Below are positions 9,403 through 18,536 of a DNA stretch of 64,000 bases, piece after piece. How positions within the stretch are numbered: the stretch's first letter is position 1; each line of letters begins with the position of its first letter. The stretch lies in assembly GCA_963726405.1 (NCBI GenBank), contig CAVSCF010000011.1:413675-477674 (forward strand), written 5' to 3'. This DNA comes from JAOUJD01 sp963726405 (GTDB taxonomy: Bacteria > Pseudomonadota > Gammaproteobacteria > Burkholderiales > Burkholderiaceae_F). The notes below the pieces were generated by a model. That model saw only the letters and a program-made list of their open reading frames with translations. It had not been told where the DNA came from and did not search any database. The position numbers and the translations under genes are program-made.

Positions 9403-10137
9403 TCAGTCGGCCCGGGTCTCGGTCAGCAGTGCGTTGAGCGGGCGGTGCATGTACGCCTGCCAGTCGATCGGCGCGCACTCCACCGCGGTCTTCACGTGAG
9501 CCAGGAAATCAGCACGTCCGATCTCGCGTGCCCCGAGGGACGCAAGGTGCCGCGTGTTCTGCTGGCAGTCTATCACTCGCACTTTCTCAATCAGCAAGAG
9601 TCGCACCAAAGCGGCCAGCGCGATCTTCGATGCGTCCGTCGAGCGCGCGAACATCGACTCGCCGTAGAACATGCGGCCCAGCGAGAGGCCGTAGAGCCCG
9701 CCTACCAGTTCGCCGTTGCTCCAGGTCTCGATCGAAACCGCCACGCCGAGCCGGTGCAGCTCCGTGTAGGCCGCGATCATTTCCGCCGTGATCCACGTTC
9801 CCGCCTCCGCGCCGCGCGGGGCCGCGCAGGCCCGCATCACCGCTTCGAACGCGCTGTTCGCGCGAAGTTCGACCGTGCCGCCGCGGGCGACCCGGCGCAG
9901 CGTCTTGCCGAAGGTGCGCGAGACGCGGAACTCGTCGGTAAAAAGCACCATCCGTGGGTCGGGCGACCACCAGAGCACGGGTTCGCCGGCCGAATACCAG
10001 GGGAAGATGCCGTGCTTGTAGGCATCCAGCAGGCGGTCGATCGACAGGCTGCGACTCGCCGCCAGCAGCCCGTTCGGATGCGTCAGGGCCGCGCGCACCG
10101 GCGGAAACGGCTGGCCGGCCGCCAGCCACGGGATCAT
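9403..10137 (-). CDS. aat: Leucyl/phenylalanyl-tRNA--protein transferase
   Basis: A 244-residue Aat enzyme, which transfers Leu or Phe from tRNA to N-terminal Lys or Arg of substrates. Family motifs are [38 protein letters not shown] and [17 protein letters not shown]. The ATG at 10137 overlaps the stop of the upstream NUDIX gene (ATGA), which points to translational coupling. A longer upstream extension is open but belongs to the NUDIX region in another frame. Confidence 0.94.
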   Translation of the reverse strand: MIPWLAAGQPFPPVRAALTHPNGLLAASRSLSIDRLLDAYKHGIFPWYSAGEPVLWWSPDPRMVLFTDEFRVSRTFGKTLRRVARGGTVELRANSAFEAVMRACAAPRGAEAGTWITAEMIAAYTELHRLGVAVSIETWSNGELVGGLYGLSLGRMFYGESMFARSTDASKIALAALVRLLLIEKVRVIDCQQNTRHLASLGAREIGRADFLAHVKTAVECAPIDWQAYMHRPLNALLTETRAD

Positions 10138-10697
10138 CGGACGCTGCTGCCGGGGTGCGGCGGGGCACCCGCGACGATCGACTCGATGTACGTGCCGAAC
10201 TGCCCGCGCTTGCGGTCCTCGAAGAAATGCCGCAGCGTGGCCGCGACCGTGCGGAAGGCGATGTCCTCCCACGGGATCTCTTCCTCGCCGAACAGGCGGA
10301 CCTCCAGGCTCTCGGTGCCGGCGGCGAACGCGGTGTCGATCAGGTCCGCCCGGAAGAAGATGTGCACCTGCTGCACGTGCGGCACGTCGATCATCGTGAA
10401 GAGCGGGCCGAGGTCGACGCGGGCACCGGCTTCCTCGAGCGTTTCGCGCATCGCGCCGTCGCCGGTGGTCTCGCCCACTTCCATGAACCCGGCCGGCAGC
10501 GTCCACTTGCCGTAGCGCGGCTCGATGGCGCGCCGGCAGAGCAACACCCGCTCGCCCCACACGGGAACCGTGCCGACAACCGGGCGCGGATTGACGTAGT
10601 GGATCGTGCCGCACTGGTCGCAGCACGCGCGGCTGCGGTTGTCCCCCTCGGGGACGCGAACGGTGATCGGGTGTCCGCAGTGGGAGCAGAAGCGCAC
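10134..10697 (-). CDS. NUDIX hydrolase with N-terminal zinc ribbon
   Basis: A protein of about 187 residues with an N-terminal zinc ribbon (FCSHCG and CCDQCG) and a NUDIX domain. The NUDIX box is clear: [23 protein letters not shown]. Relatives hydrolyse nucleoside diphosphate-linked compounds such as NADH or ADP-ribose; the substrate here is unknown. I chose the GTG at 10697, just before the zinc ribbon as in relatives, although no strong ribosome site is visible. The frame is open to an ATG at 10793. It begins the run NUDIX-aat-bpt-pyrD-thpR. Confidence 0.85.
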   Translation of the reverse strand: MRFCSHCGHPITVRVPEGDNRSRACCDQCGTIHYVNPRPVVGTVPVWGERVLLCRRAIEPRYGKWTLPAGFMEVGETTGDGAMRETLEEAGARVDLGPLFTMIDVPHVQQVHIFFRADLIDTAFAAGTESLEVRLFGEEEIPWEDIAFRTVAATLRHFFEDRKRGQFGTYIESIVAGAPPHPGSSVR

Positions 10698-10907
10698 TGG
10701 ATGGGTTCGAGGTAGCGGGACTGCGAGGCAGTCTATCGCAGGCCGCCATGCAATTTTCACGGCCCGAGGGGCAGGCGCCGCGGCGCGCGCCATGGCGCAT
10801 GCGGACTCTCGCGGAAGCGCCTATAAAGATCGGGTACGGTCGGGCGATCGCCCGCGCGTGCTCAGTGAGAAATCATGTTCAGTCGACAGGAAAAGGCGGA
10901 GGTCTCG

Positions 10908-11465
10908 ATGCGAAAGGTTCTTGGTGGAATGGTGGCCGTTGCGGCGCTGACCCTTGCCGGGCAGGCGCTGGGGGCCGATCCGGCGGCGCAGAAGGCGGAA
11001 CTGCGGAAGATGTGCGACGACGCGCTGGCGACGCTCTACAAGGCGAAGCCGGAGGCGAAGGCCGCGGTTGAAAAGTCGGCGGGCTACGGGTGCTTCTCCA
11101 GTTTCGGCATTTCGTTCTTTGTCGGCGGTGCCGGCGGTCGCGGGCTTGTTCATGACAACGCCACGAAGAAGACGACGTTCATGAACATGGGCCAGGCGAC
11201 CGGGGGGCTGGACTTCGGCATCAAGGACTACCGCGAAGTGCTCGTGTTCAAGGACCAGGCAACGCTGGCCAAGTTTGTCGAGTCCGGATGGGAGTTCGGC
11301 GGAGGCGGGACGGCAGCGGCCATGGCCGGCGGCAAGGGCGCCAAGGCGGAAGCGACCGAAGTGTCCTCGGGCCCGATCACCGTATATCCGATGACGAAGT
11401 CGGGCCTGGCGGCCGGGATCGCGGCCGGCGGGCGGAAGTACTGGAAGGACAAGGATCTGAACTAG
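10908..11465 (+). CDS. Secreted SYLF-domain (Ysc84-like) lipid-binding protein
   Basis: A 185-residue protein with a signal peptide (MRKVLGGMVAVAALTLAGQALGA) followed by a SYLF/Ysc84 domain: AVEKSAGYGCFSSFGIS, GGAGGRGLVHD and GWEFGGGGTAAAMAGG. SYLF domains bind phosphoinositides in eukaryotes; the role in bacteria is unknown. I chose ATG 10908 because GGCGGAGG lies before it and the signal peptide starts here; an in-frame ATG at 10875 is possible. It is divergent from the NUDIX gene. Confidence 0.85.
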   Translation: MRKVLGGMVAVAALTLAGQALGADPAAQKAELRKMCDDALATLYKAKPEAKAAVEKSAGYGCFSSFGISFFVGGAGGRGLVHDNATKKTTFMNMGQATGGLDFGIKDYREVLVFKDQATLAKFVESGWEFGGGGTAAAMAGGKGAKAEATEVSSGPITVYPMTKSGLAAGIAAGGRKYWKDKDLN

Positions 11466-11478
11466 CGCTGCGCTGCCC

Positions 11479-11694
11479 GTGTTCCGCAACCGGGCGCTGC
11501 GACTCGAGTTATCGCACGTCTCGCGCCTGTACGACGTGCGCGCTGCGGTCGCCTGCTCGCCGACTTCGGGGCCGAACCGTCATATCGGGAATGCGTTGCG
11601 CACCGGCGCGACGCGCGACGAAGTGGCGGAAACCATCGAGTTGACGACGGTGATGGGCACTCACGCGTGCGATCTTGCGATTCCGATCCGGTGA
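11479..11694 (+). pseudogene. Carboxymuconolactone decarboxylase family remnant
   Basis: Only the last 40 or so codons resemble a gene product: HIGNALRTGATRDEVAETIEL followed by MGTHACDLAIPI is the C-terminal end of a carboxymuconolactone decarboxylase/AhpD-like protein. The upstream codons in this frame do not match the family and the SYLF stop is only 13 bases before, so the N-terminal two thirds are missing. It is best read as a truncated remnant with no expected function. Confidence 0.6.
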
Positions 11695-11792
11695 GAGGAG
11701 TGGGAGCGCTTAGAAACGGGGCGGACGGGAAAGCGAGGGCGCAAGAAGGTGGGGACGGCGACGAGAGCGGGGCGCCGAAGCAGGGCGGCGAC

Positions 11793-13070
11793 GTGAACCA
11801 CGGCTCGCATGGCGCGGACGAGGCAGGCGCGATTGCCGAGGGATCGACCGGGCGCGCTCGCGCGCTGGTTCCCGGTGTCCTGGTCTGCCTCACCGTCGCG
11901 ATGGCCGCGGGCTTCATGTCGCAGCAGTACGGCGGCCCGCAGGTCCTCTATGCGCTTCTGATCGGTCTGGCGCTGCACACGGTCGGGAGCCAGGGCGCGC
12001 TGACAGCCGGAGTGAACTTCTGCTCGCGCACGCTGCTGCGTCTGGGCGTAGCGCTGCTCGGGGCCCGGATCACGCTCCCGGTGATCTTCGACCTCGGTCC
12101 CCGGAGCGGGGCCCTGATTGCCCTGGCCGTCGTGCTGACCATCGGCCTCGGGTGGCTGCTTTCGAAAGTTCTTCGTTTGCCGATCGAGCAGGGGATCATT
12201 TCCGGTGGCTCGGTCGCCATCTGCGGTGTGTCGGCCGCCCTGGCGCTCGCCAGCATCTTCCCTCGCAAGCCGGAGACGGAGCGGTTCACGTTGCTGGTGG
12301 CCGCCGGGGTCACGCTGATGTCGACCGTGGCCATGGTGGTCTATCCGCTGCTTTCGAGCGCGCTGCACTTTTCGGTCGTCCAGACCGGACTTTTCCTCGG
12401 CGGTTCGATTCACGACGTCGCGCAGGTCGTGGCGGCCGGAATGATGGTGTCGCAGGGCGCGGCCGACAGTGCGACGGTGGTGAAGCTGTTCCGGGTCGCG
12501 CTTCTGGTCCCCGTGGTGCTGACGCTGGCGCTTGCCATTGGCATGCGGGCGCGGGCAACGAGCGAAAACGCGGCGCGTCCGCCGCTGCTGCCATCGTTTC
12601 TCGTCGCCTTCTGCGTCCTGGTCGCGCTGTCGAGCGCCGGCTACATCCCGCCGCCCGCAATCGATGCGGCCAGCGTCGCGTCGCGCTGGTTGCTGGTGAT
12701 CGCCATCGCCGCCGTCGGCATCGGCAGTTCCCCCGCGGAATTGATACGCATGGGATGGGCCCCGGCCGTCCTGCTGCTCGGCGAGACGCTGTTCATCGGC
12801 GCGCTCGTTCTCGTCGGCGCGTGGTGGTCGGCGGCTGACGGCGGTCGTCGGTTCCCGGCGGCGAAGGCAGTCGGCGATCCCGAAGAGGCACTTGGCTGCA
12901 CCTTTTCGCCGACCGCTCTATCGGTCTTTCCGAGTGAATTCTCAGGGGTCGAGGCACGCAGCACGCTGGCTTGGTCCCGGCGGGCAAACCTGATCCGCGG
13001 TGCATCGCGGGCGAGGTGTGACGTGCATCAACTAATTCGGTATCGGAGTACCGGTATTATCGCCGGATGA
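11793..13070 (+). CDS. yeiH: YeiH family putative sulfate/anion exporter (UPF0324) with aberrant C-terminal tail
   Basis: A polytopic membrane protein of the YeiH family with about ten hydrophobic helices. Visible motifs are LLRLGVALLGARI, GGSVAICGVSAALA and GGSIHDVAQVVAAG. Family members are predicted exporters; the substrate is not proven. Starts are ambiguous: GTG at 11793 gives a normal short cytoplasmic lead, while GTG at 11691 or 11667 extends it. The fold should end near 12835 (VLVGAWW), but the frame runs on for about 75 residues that look like intergenic sequence and stop inside the start of the hemerythrin gene. Another frame stops at 12836-12838, so a small indel probably removed the true stop. 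Confidence 0.8.
   Translation: MNHGSHGADEAGAIAEGSTGRARALVPGVLVCLTVAMAAGFMSQQYGGPQVLYALLIGLALHTVGSQGALTAGVNFCSRTLLRLGVALLGARITLPVIFDLGPRSGALIALAVVLTIGLGWLLSKVLRLPIEQGIISGGSVAICGVSAALALASIFPRKPETERFTLLVAAGVTLMSTVAMVVYPLLSSALHFSVVQTGLFLGGSIHDVAQVVAAGMMVSQGAADSATVVKLFRVALLVPVVLTLALAIGMRARATSENAARPPLLPSFLVAFCVLVALSSAGYIPPPAIDAASVASRWLLVIAIAAVGIGSSPAELIRMGWAPAVLLLGETLFIGALVLVGAWWSAADGGRRFPAAKAVGDPEEALGCTFSPTALSVFPSEFSGVEARSTLAWSRRANLIRGASRARCDVHQLIRYRSTGIIAG
13049..13056. promoter_or_regulatory. TACCGGTA palindrome before the hemerythrin gene
   Basis: The palindrome TACCGGTA lies 10 bases upstream of the hemerythrin start. It is part of a longer stretch, AATTCGGTAT then CGGAG then TACCGGTAT (13034-13057). 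A near copy is found in the had/ridA divergent promoter (22782-22796, opposite orientation), and ACCGGTAT recurs at 35061-35068. It is a candidate operator of a shared regulator. Confidence 0.4.
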
Positions 13071-13561
13071 GTTCCCCAAGCGAAACGGGCCTGATCCTCG
13101 GCCGTGAACACCGCGACAACCTCGCACTGCTCGCCCGCGTTGAGCAGGCGATGCAGCGCAGCGGCGGCGGCGACCACGTCAACGACCCGGAAGCCATCCG
13201 GCTGGTGCGGTCGTTGTGCGAGCACATGACGCACGATCTGGCGCGCCACTTCGCTTTCGAGGAAGAGGAACTGTTTCCCCGCATGGTGGCCGCGGGCGAA
13301 GGCGATATCCCGGAACTGCTTACCGAAGAGCACGACGCGATCCGCGCGGTGGGAGGCGAACTCACGCCGCTCGTCGGCATCGCCGCGGACGGCACGCTGG
13401 ATGCCGAAGGATGGAACCGCCTCAGGCGGCTCGCGCTCGAACTCGTGGAGCGGTTGCTGGCGCACGTCGAGAAAGAGGAGATGTCCCTGGTTCCGCTGCT
13501 CGACGACCTGCTCGACGATGAAACCGATCGCGCACTGGCGCTCGGCTACGCATCGTCCTGA
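13067..13561 (+). CDS. Hemerythrin HHE-domain protein
   Basis: A 164-residue four-helix hemerythrin-like protein. The di-iron ligand pattern is visible: REHRDN near residue 15, HFAFEEEELFP near 61, EEHDAI near 86 and HVEKEEMSLVP near 137. Such proteins bind oxygen or sense and repair oxidative or nitrosative damage to iron sites. It heads a short operon with a double-GNAT protein and a MIP18 family protein, next to an operon for the very oxygen-sensitive benzoyl-CoA reductase. A protective or sensing role there is my inference. Its ATG overlaps the readthrough stop of the yeiH frame. Confidence 0.88.
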   Translation: MSSPSETGLILGREHRDNLALLARVEQAMQRSGGGDHVNDPEAIRLVRSLCEHMTHDLARHFAFEEEELFPRMVAAGEGDIPELLTEEHDAIRAVGGELTPLVGIAADGTLDAEGWNRLRRLALELVERLLAHVEKEEMSLVPLLDDLLDDETDRALALGYASS

Positions 13562-13595
13562 ACATACCCGCCGATTTCATCTGACGGAGCACGCG

Positions 13596-14606
13596 ATGAA
13601 CCGAGTCGCCGCTGAACCCCGCATCACGATTCGCGCGCTGAAACCGGACGACCTTGACGCGGTCGTCGCGATCGATCGTGCAATCGAGAAGCGACCGCGC
13701 CGCGCCTACGTCCAGCGCCGGTTGCAGGCGGCGCTGCGCGAGCCGGCGCGGCACGCGCAATTCGCCGCTACGGATGCGGACGGCCTGATCGGCTACCTGC
13801 TCGCGCGGGTGTTGCGCGGCGAGTTCGGCCGTCGTCGCCCCGCACTGCGCATCGAACTCGTCGGTGTGCGCGCGGACCTGCAGGGACAAGGCGTCGGCCG
13901 GCTGATGCTCGATGCGTTGAGCGGGTATGCGCGGCGCAAAGGCCTGGTCGAGTTGCGCACCTCAGCCGACTGGCGCGATCACCGGATGCTGCGCTGGTTC
14001 GATGCGACCGGGTTCGTGCTGGCGTCCGATCGCATCGTGGAGTGTCCGGTGCTCGACGGCGCGTACCGGCCCGAACGCGACGATGTCTCGCAACCCCCAG
14101 TCGGGTCGCACAGCGAGATCGACTATGGGGCGCCGAGCGCCAACGATTTCGAGAAAATGGCGCGCGATTCCGCCGACGTGCGCTCGATGAGCGCGTCCGA
14201 CCTGGCCGACATCGTTCGCATCGATCGCGCGTTGACCGGCGTCGACCGCAGCGAATACATCGGAGCGCAGTTTTCGGAGAGCATGGCCGATTCGGCGATT
14301 CGCGTGTCGCTCGTGGCGCGTGTCGACGGGGTGGCGGCCGGCTATCTGATGGCCCGCTCGGACCTGGGCGACTTCGGACGCACCGAACCGGTCGCGGTCA
14401 TCGATACCATCGGCGTCGACCCGGCGTTTGCTCACCGCGGAATCGGTCACGCGCTGCTGTCGCAGTTGTTCGCCAATCTTGGAGCACTGAGGGTCGAACG
14501 GGTCGAGACGATCGTCGCGCCGAGCGACATCGCGCTCGCCGGGTTCCTCGCCGGTTGCGGCTTCCTGCATTCGCAGCGGCTTGCCTTCGAACGAACGGTG
14601 GGTTGA
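13596..14606 (+). CDS. Tandem GNAT acetyltransferase
   Basis: A 336-residue protein made of two GNAT N-acetyltransferase domains. Domain 1 (about residues 8-155) shows VRADLQGQGVGRLMLDAL and domain 2 (about 195-335) shows VDPAFAHRGIGHALLSQL; both are the acetyl-CoA binding loop. The openings DLDAVVAIDRAI and DLADIVRIDRAL are alike, so it arose by duplication, and the single GNAT protein at 34533-35030 opens with the similar DLDAVIAIDTQV. GNAT enzymes such as BadL of Rhodopseudomonas acetylate and inactivate aromatic acid-CoA ligases; that role here is inferred. ATG 13596 follows a GGAG. The stop overlaps the next start (TGATG). Confidence 0.85.
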   Translation: MNRVAAEPRITIRALKPDDLDAVVAIDRAIEKRPRRAYVQRRLQAALREPARHAQFAATDADGLIGYLLARVLRGEFGRRRPALRIELVGVRADLQGQGVGRLMLDALSGYARRKGLVELRTSADWRDHRMLRWFDATGFVLASDRIVECPVLDGAYRPERDDVSQPPVGSHSEIDYGAPSANDFEKMARDSADVRSMSASDLADIVRIDRALTGVDRSEYIGAQFSESMADSAIRVSLVARVDGVAAGYLMARSDLGDFGRTEPVAVIDTIGVDPAFAHRGIGHALLSQLFANLGALRVERVETIVAPSDIALAGFLAGCGFLHSQRLAFERTVG

Positions 14607-14999
14607 TGGACGGCATCGACGACAGTGCCGTGTACGACGCGCTGCGCGGTGTCGAGGATCCCGAAGCCGGCATGAACGTCGTCGACCTCGGGCTGGTCTA
14701 TGCCGTGCGCAGCGACACAAGCGGCATCGAGGTCGACATGACGATGACCACGCCCGCCTGTCCGGTGAGCGAGATGCTGGTCGAGCAGGCGCGCGCCGCG
14801 GTCGAGACCATTGCGCCAGTCGGCACGCGGGTCGCAGGTCAATCTGGTGGTGGGATGCCCGATCCTGCGACCGCCGATCTGGAACCCGTCGATGATGAGC
14901 GGCGTGGCGCCGGTGATGTTCTCCGGCGATGGCGCGGGTTCACGCCGCCGCGACGGACTCCAGCCGATTGAGCCGGGCGTGACGGAACGCTCCCCATAG
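14606..14999 (+). pseudogene. MIP18/DUF59 iron-sulfur assembly factor, frameshifted near the end
   Basis: The first 75 codons are a clear MIP18 family (DUF59, PaaD/SufT-like) protein: VEDPEAGMNVVDLGLVYAV and MTTPACPVSEMLVEQ. These small proteins help mature iron-sulfur enzymes. As written the frame runs to 14971 with an unrelated tail. Dropping one base near 14834 gives VQVNLVV and then PPIWNPSMMS, which resembles the family C-terminus, and a stop at 14997-14999; even so, the middle looks disturbed. It overlaps the 3' end of the convergent bcrD. A role in maturing the Bcr, Pad or Hcr clusters fits the position but is inferred. Confidence 0.7.
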
Positions 15000-15779
15000 C
15001 GCTGCGCCGATGGCGCCGGCGTAGATCGAGTCGGGGTGCGATGTCACGGTCACGTTCACCTTCTCGTTGACGGTTTCTTCGCGGATTGCCGCCAGCAATC
15101 CGGTGTCGAGCGCGAGGCCGCCGGTCAGCAGGGCGGCGCCGCTCTTGATTCCGGTGACCTTCAGCAGCTTGACGATGCGCGAGGCCATCGACAGGTGGAT
15201 GCCCTTGAGGATGTCCGGCGTCGCGATGCCGCGGCTGACCATGTTGATCACGTCGGTCTCGGCCAGGACGGCGCAGATCGAGGAGACCTTTTCCGGATTC
15301 ACCGATGTCTGCGAAAGGGGGCCGATCTCCTCGATCGCCACCCCCAGGTAGCGGGCGATGTTCTCGAGGAACTGTCCGGAGCCCGAGGCGCACTGGCTGG
15401 TCATCTTGTAGGACAGCACCTTGCCGCGCTCGTCGACGTAGATGGCGCGCCCGTTCAGCGCGCCGATGTCGACCACCGCGCGCGCGCTCGGCTCCAGGAA
15501 GACGCCGCCGCGCGCATGCGTCGTCATCGAATAGAAGTGCCCGGTCGCGAACTTGACGTTCTCGCCTTCGCCCGTTGTCGCGATGTAGTCGACGTCGGCC
15601 TCCGTCATGCCGGCGTCGGCGAGCACCGCCTCGAACCCCTCGCGGGCGAGCGTCATCGGGTCGCGCCGACGGATCCGCTCGCAGCGCCGGGCGAGCCACA
15701 CGGGCTGCTCCCCTTCCGAGCGGAACAGCGTTGACTTGACGGCGCCAGAGCCGATGTCGATGCCGACGGTGATCGTCAT
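14940..15779 (-). CDS. bcrD: Benzoyl-CoA reductase subunit D (ATPase/activase)
   Basis: A 279-residue ASKHA-fold ATPase (BadF/BadG/BcrA/BcrD family). With BcrA it couples ATP hydrolysis to electron transfer into the BcrBC catalytic dimer. Visible are the phosphate loop GIDIGSGAVKSTLF, VVDIGALNGRAI, QCASGSGQFLE and SSICAVLAETDV (two cysteines that would bind the shared 4Fe-4S cluster), and LLTGGLALD. The length matches Thauera BcrD. It is the last gene of had-oah-dch-bcrCBAD, 10 bases after bcrA. Confidence 0.93.
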   Translation of the reverse strand: MTITVGIDIGSGAVKSTLFRSEGEQPVWLARRCERIRRRDPMTLAREGFEAVLADAGMTEADVDYIATTGEGENVKFATGHFYSMTTHARGGVFLEPSARAVVDIGALNGRAIYVDERGKVLSYKMTSQCASGSGQFLENIARYLGVAIEEIGPLSQTSVNPEKVSSICAVLAETDVINMVSRGIATPDILKGIHLSMASRIVKLLKVTGIKSGAALLTGGLALDTGLLAAIREETVNEKVNVTVTSHPDSIYAGAIGAALWGAFRHARLNRLESVAAA

Positions 15780-15789
15780 GGTGTTCTCC

Positions 15790-17130
15790 TTACGCGCGCG
15801 CCTGCGCGGTCAGACCTTCCTCGACCACCGCGCGCCAGGCGAATGTCGCGCCGCCGAGCGCGCCGGTGTAGATGGAGTCGGGATCGATGTTCAGCTTCAA
15901 CGCGCCGTAGTTCTCGTCGACCAGGTTGCGCAGCGCCTTGACCGCGGCCTCGTTCTTCGCCACGCCGCCCGTGAACGTGAACTCGTTGCGGATGCCGCCC
16001 GAGCGCGCCAGGATCGACATCGCGCGCAGGATGATGGCGCGGTGCAGTCCCGCCATGATGTCCTCGCGCTTGTCGCCGAGTGACAGTCGGTCCCGAAGTT
16101 CGGCGCCGGCGAACACGGTGCAGGTCGAGTTGATGCGGATGGTCTTGGTCGACTTCATCGCCATCGGCCCCAGTTCATGCAGGCCCATGTTCATCTCGTC
16201 GGCGATGTAGCCGAGGTAGCGCCCGCAACCGGCGGCGCAGCGGTCGTTCATCTGGAAGCTTTCGACGATTCCGTTCGGATCGACCTGGATCGCCTTGGTG
16301 TCCTGGCCGCCGATGTCGAGCACGGTCGCGGTGCCCGGGTACATCATGTGCGCCCCCAGGCCGTGGCACAGGATCTCCGAGCGGATGTGCTCCTTCGAAA
16401 ACGGCAGTCGCGCACGGCCGTAGCCGGTGCCGACGACGTAGGTTTCCTCCAGTTCGGTGTCGAGCACGCCTTTGATCGGGGCCTCGATCTGCGCCCGCCT
16501 GGGAAGCGTTTCGGGCAGCGCGATGAAAGTGCGTTCGAGCGCGGCGAGCAGGTGTCGCTTGATCGACGCGTCGTAGACGCGGTTCTCGACTTCGATGATC
16601 GAGCGATCGAACAGGTTGAGCAGGAAGTCGTAGCGGATATCGGCTTCCCTGGCGACGATTTCGCCGGTGGCGAGATACTGGCTGCCCGCGATGTCCCGAA
16701 AGAAGTCCGACTTGCGCTTGGCGCCGGGCGCGAACAGCAGCGGCGCTTCGCCCATCAGTCGCAGGAAGACTTCGGTCAGCGCCGTGCCCACCGCGGCCGT
16801 GGCGTCGCCGAACCTGGCGGTGGCGAGGTTGCGCTGGCAGGTCGCCTCGAGGTCGCCGAGTTGCTCGACGTACTGCTCGGCCCTGAAGTCGCGTTCAAGC
16901 TGCCCGATGAAGGTATCGAGCGCGCCATCGAGCGCGTTGGTGTCGGCGAGCGCGCGACGGAACAGGTGAAAGCGGCCGTTGAGCAGCGCCTCCTGCTTGG
17001 CGATCGCCGCCGCCGTGTCGTAGTTCGAGCGCGAATTGGTGATTCCGCGGCCGAGCACATGCTGGTTCTCGTCGATCACGACCGCCTTGGTGGTGGTCGA
17101 GCCGAGGTCGATGCCGATGAAGCAACGCAT
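15790..17130 (-). CDS. bcrA: Benzoyl-CoA reductase subunit A (ATPase/activase)
   Basis: A 446-residue ASKHA ATPase that pairs with BcrD around one 4Fe-4S cluster and drives the ATP-dependent reduction of benzoyl-CoA. Motifs are [43 protein letters not shown] and [12 protein letters not shown] (cluster cysteines), and [12 protein letters not shown]. The roughly 150-residue insertion after the first motif distinguishes BcrA from BcrD. It lies between bcrB (15 bases) and bcrD (10 bases). The two-ATPase arrangement places this system with Thauera class I reductases rather than the tungsten Bam type. Confidence 0.94.
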   Translation of the reverse strand: MRCFIGIDLGSTTTKAVVIDENQHVLGRGITNSRSNYDTAAAIAKQEALLNGRFHLFRRALADTNALDGALDTFIGQLERDFRAEQYVEQLGDLEATCQRNLATARFGDATAAVGTALTEVFLRLMGEAPLLFAPGAKRKSDFFRDIAGSQYLATGEIVAREADIRYDFLLNLFDRSIIEVENRVYDASIKRHLLAALERTFIALPETLPRRAQIEAPIKGVLDTELEETYVVGTGYGRARLPFSKEHIRSEILCHGLGAHMMYPGTATVLDIGGQDTKAIQVDPNGIVESFQMNDRCAAGCGRYLGYIADEMNMGLHELGPMAMKSTKTIRINSTCTVFAGAELRDRLSLGDKREDIMAGLHRAIILRAMSILARSGGIRNEFTFTGGVAKNEAAVKALRNLVDENYGALKLNIDPDSIYTGALGGATFAWRAVVEEGLTAQARA

Positions 17131-17145
17131 GGTGTCCTCCGCCCC

Positions 17146-18501
17146 TCAGTGGGCCACGATCGGGATCACCGAACCGGCGAGACTGCTGCTGGCTGCCGAC
17201 GTGCGCTTCTGCTTGACCATCTGGAAGTAGCTCTCGAGCCGGTTCTTCACGTTGGCGGCCGAGAAGTAACGCGGGTCGACCAGGTCGGTTTCGATGAACG
17301 CGGCCGGTTTGCCGGTCCGCTTTTCCACTTCGCGCAGGATCAGCAGCTGGCCGGCCGAAAAGCTGTTGCAGCTCTTGATCGAGTTGATCAGCAGGCCATC
17401 GGCCTGGTACTCGTCGATGTAGCGGCAGATCATGTCGATCCGCGACGGCAGGTTCAGGTTCGTGTAGCAGCCCAGGCAGTAGTCGGCCAGCGACTCGATC
17501 GGGTTCTCCGGATCGTGCCGGAAGCCGAAGTCGTACACCCCGCCGACCTTGGCGTAGGTGGATGAGACCACCACGGCGCCTTCGTCGTAGAACATCTTCC
17601 AGAAGTCGCGGAAGCTGGTCCAGTTGGGCGGGCCTTCGACGATCAGCCTGTACTTTTCCTCGCCCATCTCGCCTTCCGGCGTGATCGGCCCCTTGCCCTC
17701 GCGCACCCGCTGTTCGATCTCGCCCCGGAGCACGCGGTAGTACTCCGTCGCCTCGGGTGTGCCACGGAACGCGGTGAAGATCGGTCCGATGTAGTAGACG
17801 GCGCCGAAGTAACCGTCGATCGGGCTCGGCCGGTGTTTGGCCGAGTGCAGCACCGCAACCAGATCCTCCTCGGCCTTGGCCGATTCGCGCATGTACTGCC
17901 GCAACCGGTCGATGTCGAACTTCACGCCGGACACCCGCTCGAGCGTGGGAATCACCGTTTCCTTCAGCTGCCTGACGACGTACTCGCGCATGTTCGGAGC
18001 GATGCGGCCTTCGCCCTGGTAGGGCACATGCAGCATCACGGTCTCGCAGCCGTACTTGTGGCGGATCAGCTCGAACCACTTCATGAAGGTGAAGCAGCCG
18101 GTGTACGACAGCAGCAGGATGTCGGGCCGGGGCAACGCCTCGCCGGTGGGCCCGATCTCGCCGCCGAGCATCATGCCGAGGTCGGCCTTCACGTAGGTGC
18201 AGACGTCCTCGCTCTGGCCGTCGCGCTCGGCGTCCATGATCATCTTGCCGCTCTTCTTGCGCATGCCGTTCTGCAGCGCATTGGTCTCGGGCAGGCTGCG
18301 CGCGAAGTCGAAGCACATCAGCAGTTCGTTGAGGTTGCCCGGGACGAAAGTCGCTGCGACCTTGCGGTTTGCCGAGTGCGCGGCCGCCAGCTCGGAGTAG
18401 TTGCGGTTGATCATCTCCTTCTGCAACCACATCGCATCCTCTTTCTGGACGTCCTGCGGCTTCTTCGAGGAGATCGGCGCGGCGATCGTGGCGGTGGTCA
18501 T
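17146..18501 (-). CDS. bcrB: Benzoyl-CoA reductase subunit B
   Basis: A 451-residue subunit of the BcrBC catalytic dimer (2-hydroxyglutaryl-CoA dehydratase component D-like family), which binds 4Fe-4S clusters and the substrate and yields cyclohexa-1,5-diene-1-carbonyl-CoA. Conserved cysteines are visible in SYTGCFTFMKW, YCLGCYTNLNLP and IKSCNSFSAGQLL. The length matches Thauera BcrB. It sits 35 bases after bcrC in the operon. No ferredoxin gene for electron supply is found in the operon or elsewhere in the window. Confidence 0.94.
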   Translation of the reverse strand: MTTATIAAPISSKKPQDVQKEDAMWLQKEMINRNYSELAAAHSANRKVAATFVPGNLNELLMCFDFARSLPETNALQNGMRKKSGKMIMDAERDGQSEDVCTYVKADLGMMLGGEIGPTGEALPRPDILLLSYTGCFTFMKWFELIRHKYGCETVMLHVPYQGEGRIAPNMREYVVRQLKETVIPTLERVSGVKFDIDRLRQYMRESAKAEEDLVAVLHSAKHRPSPIDGYFGAVYYIGPIFTAFRGTPEATEYYRVLRGEIEQRVREGKGPITPEGEMGEEKYRLIVEGPPNWTSFRDFWKMFYDEGAVVVSSTYAKVGGVYDFGFRHDPENPIESLADYCLGCYTNLNLPSRIDMICRYIDEYQADGLLINSIKSCNSFSAGQLLILREVEKRTGKPAAFIETDLVDPRYFSAANVKNRLESYFQMVKQKRTSAASSSLAGSVIPIVAH

Positions 18502-18536
18502 CAGTCAGCCCCTTTCATCGTGGGTGGGGGCGTGCA

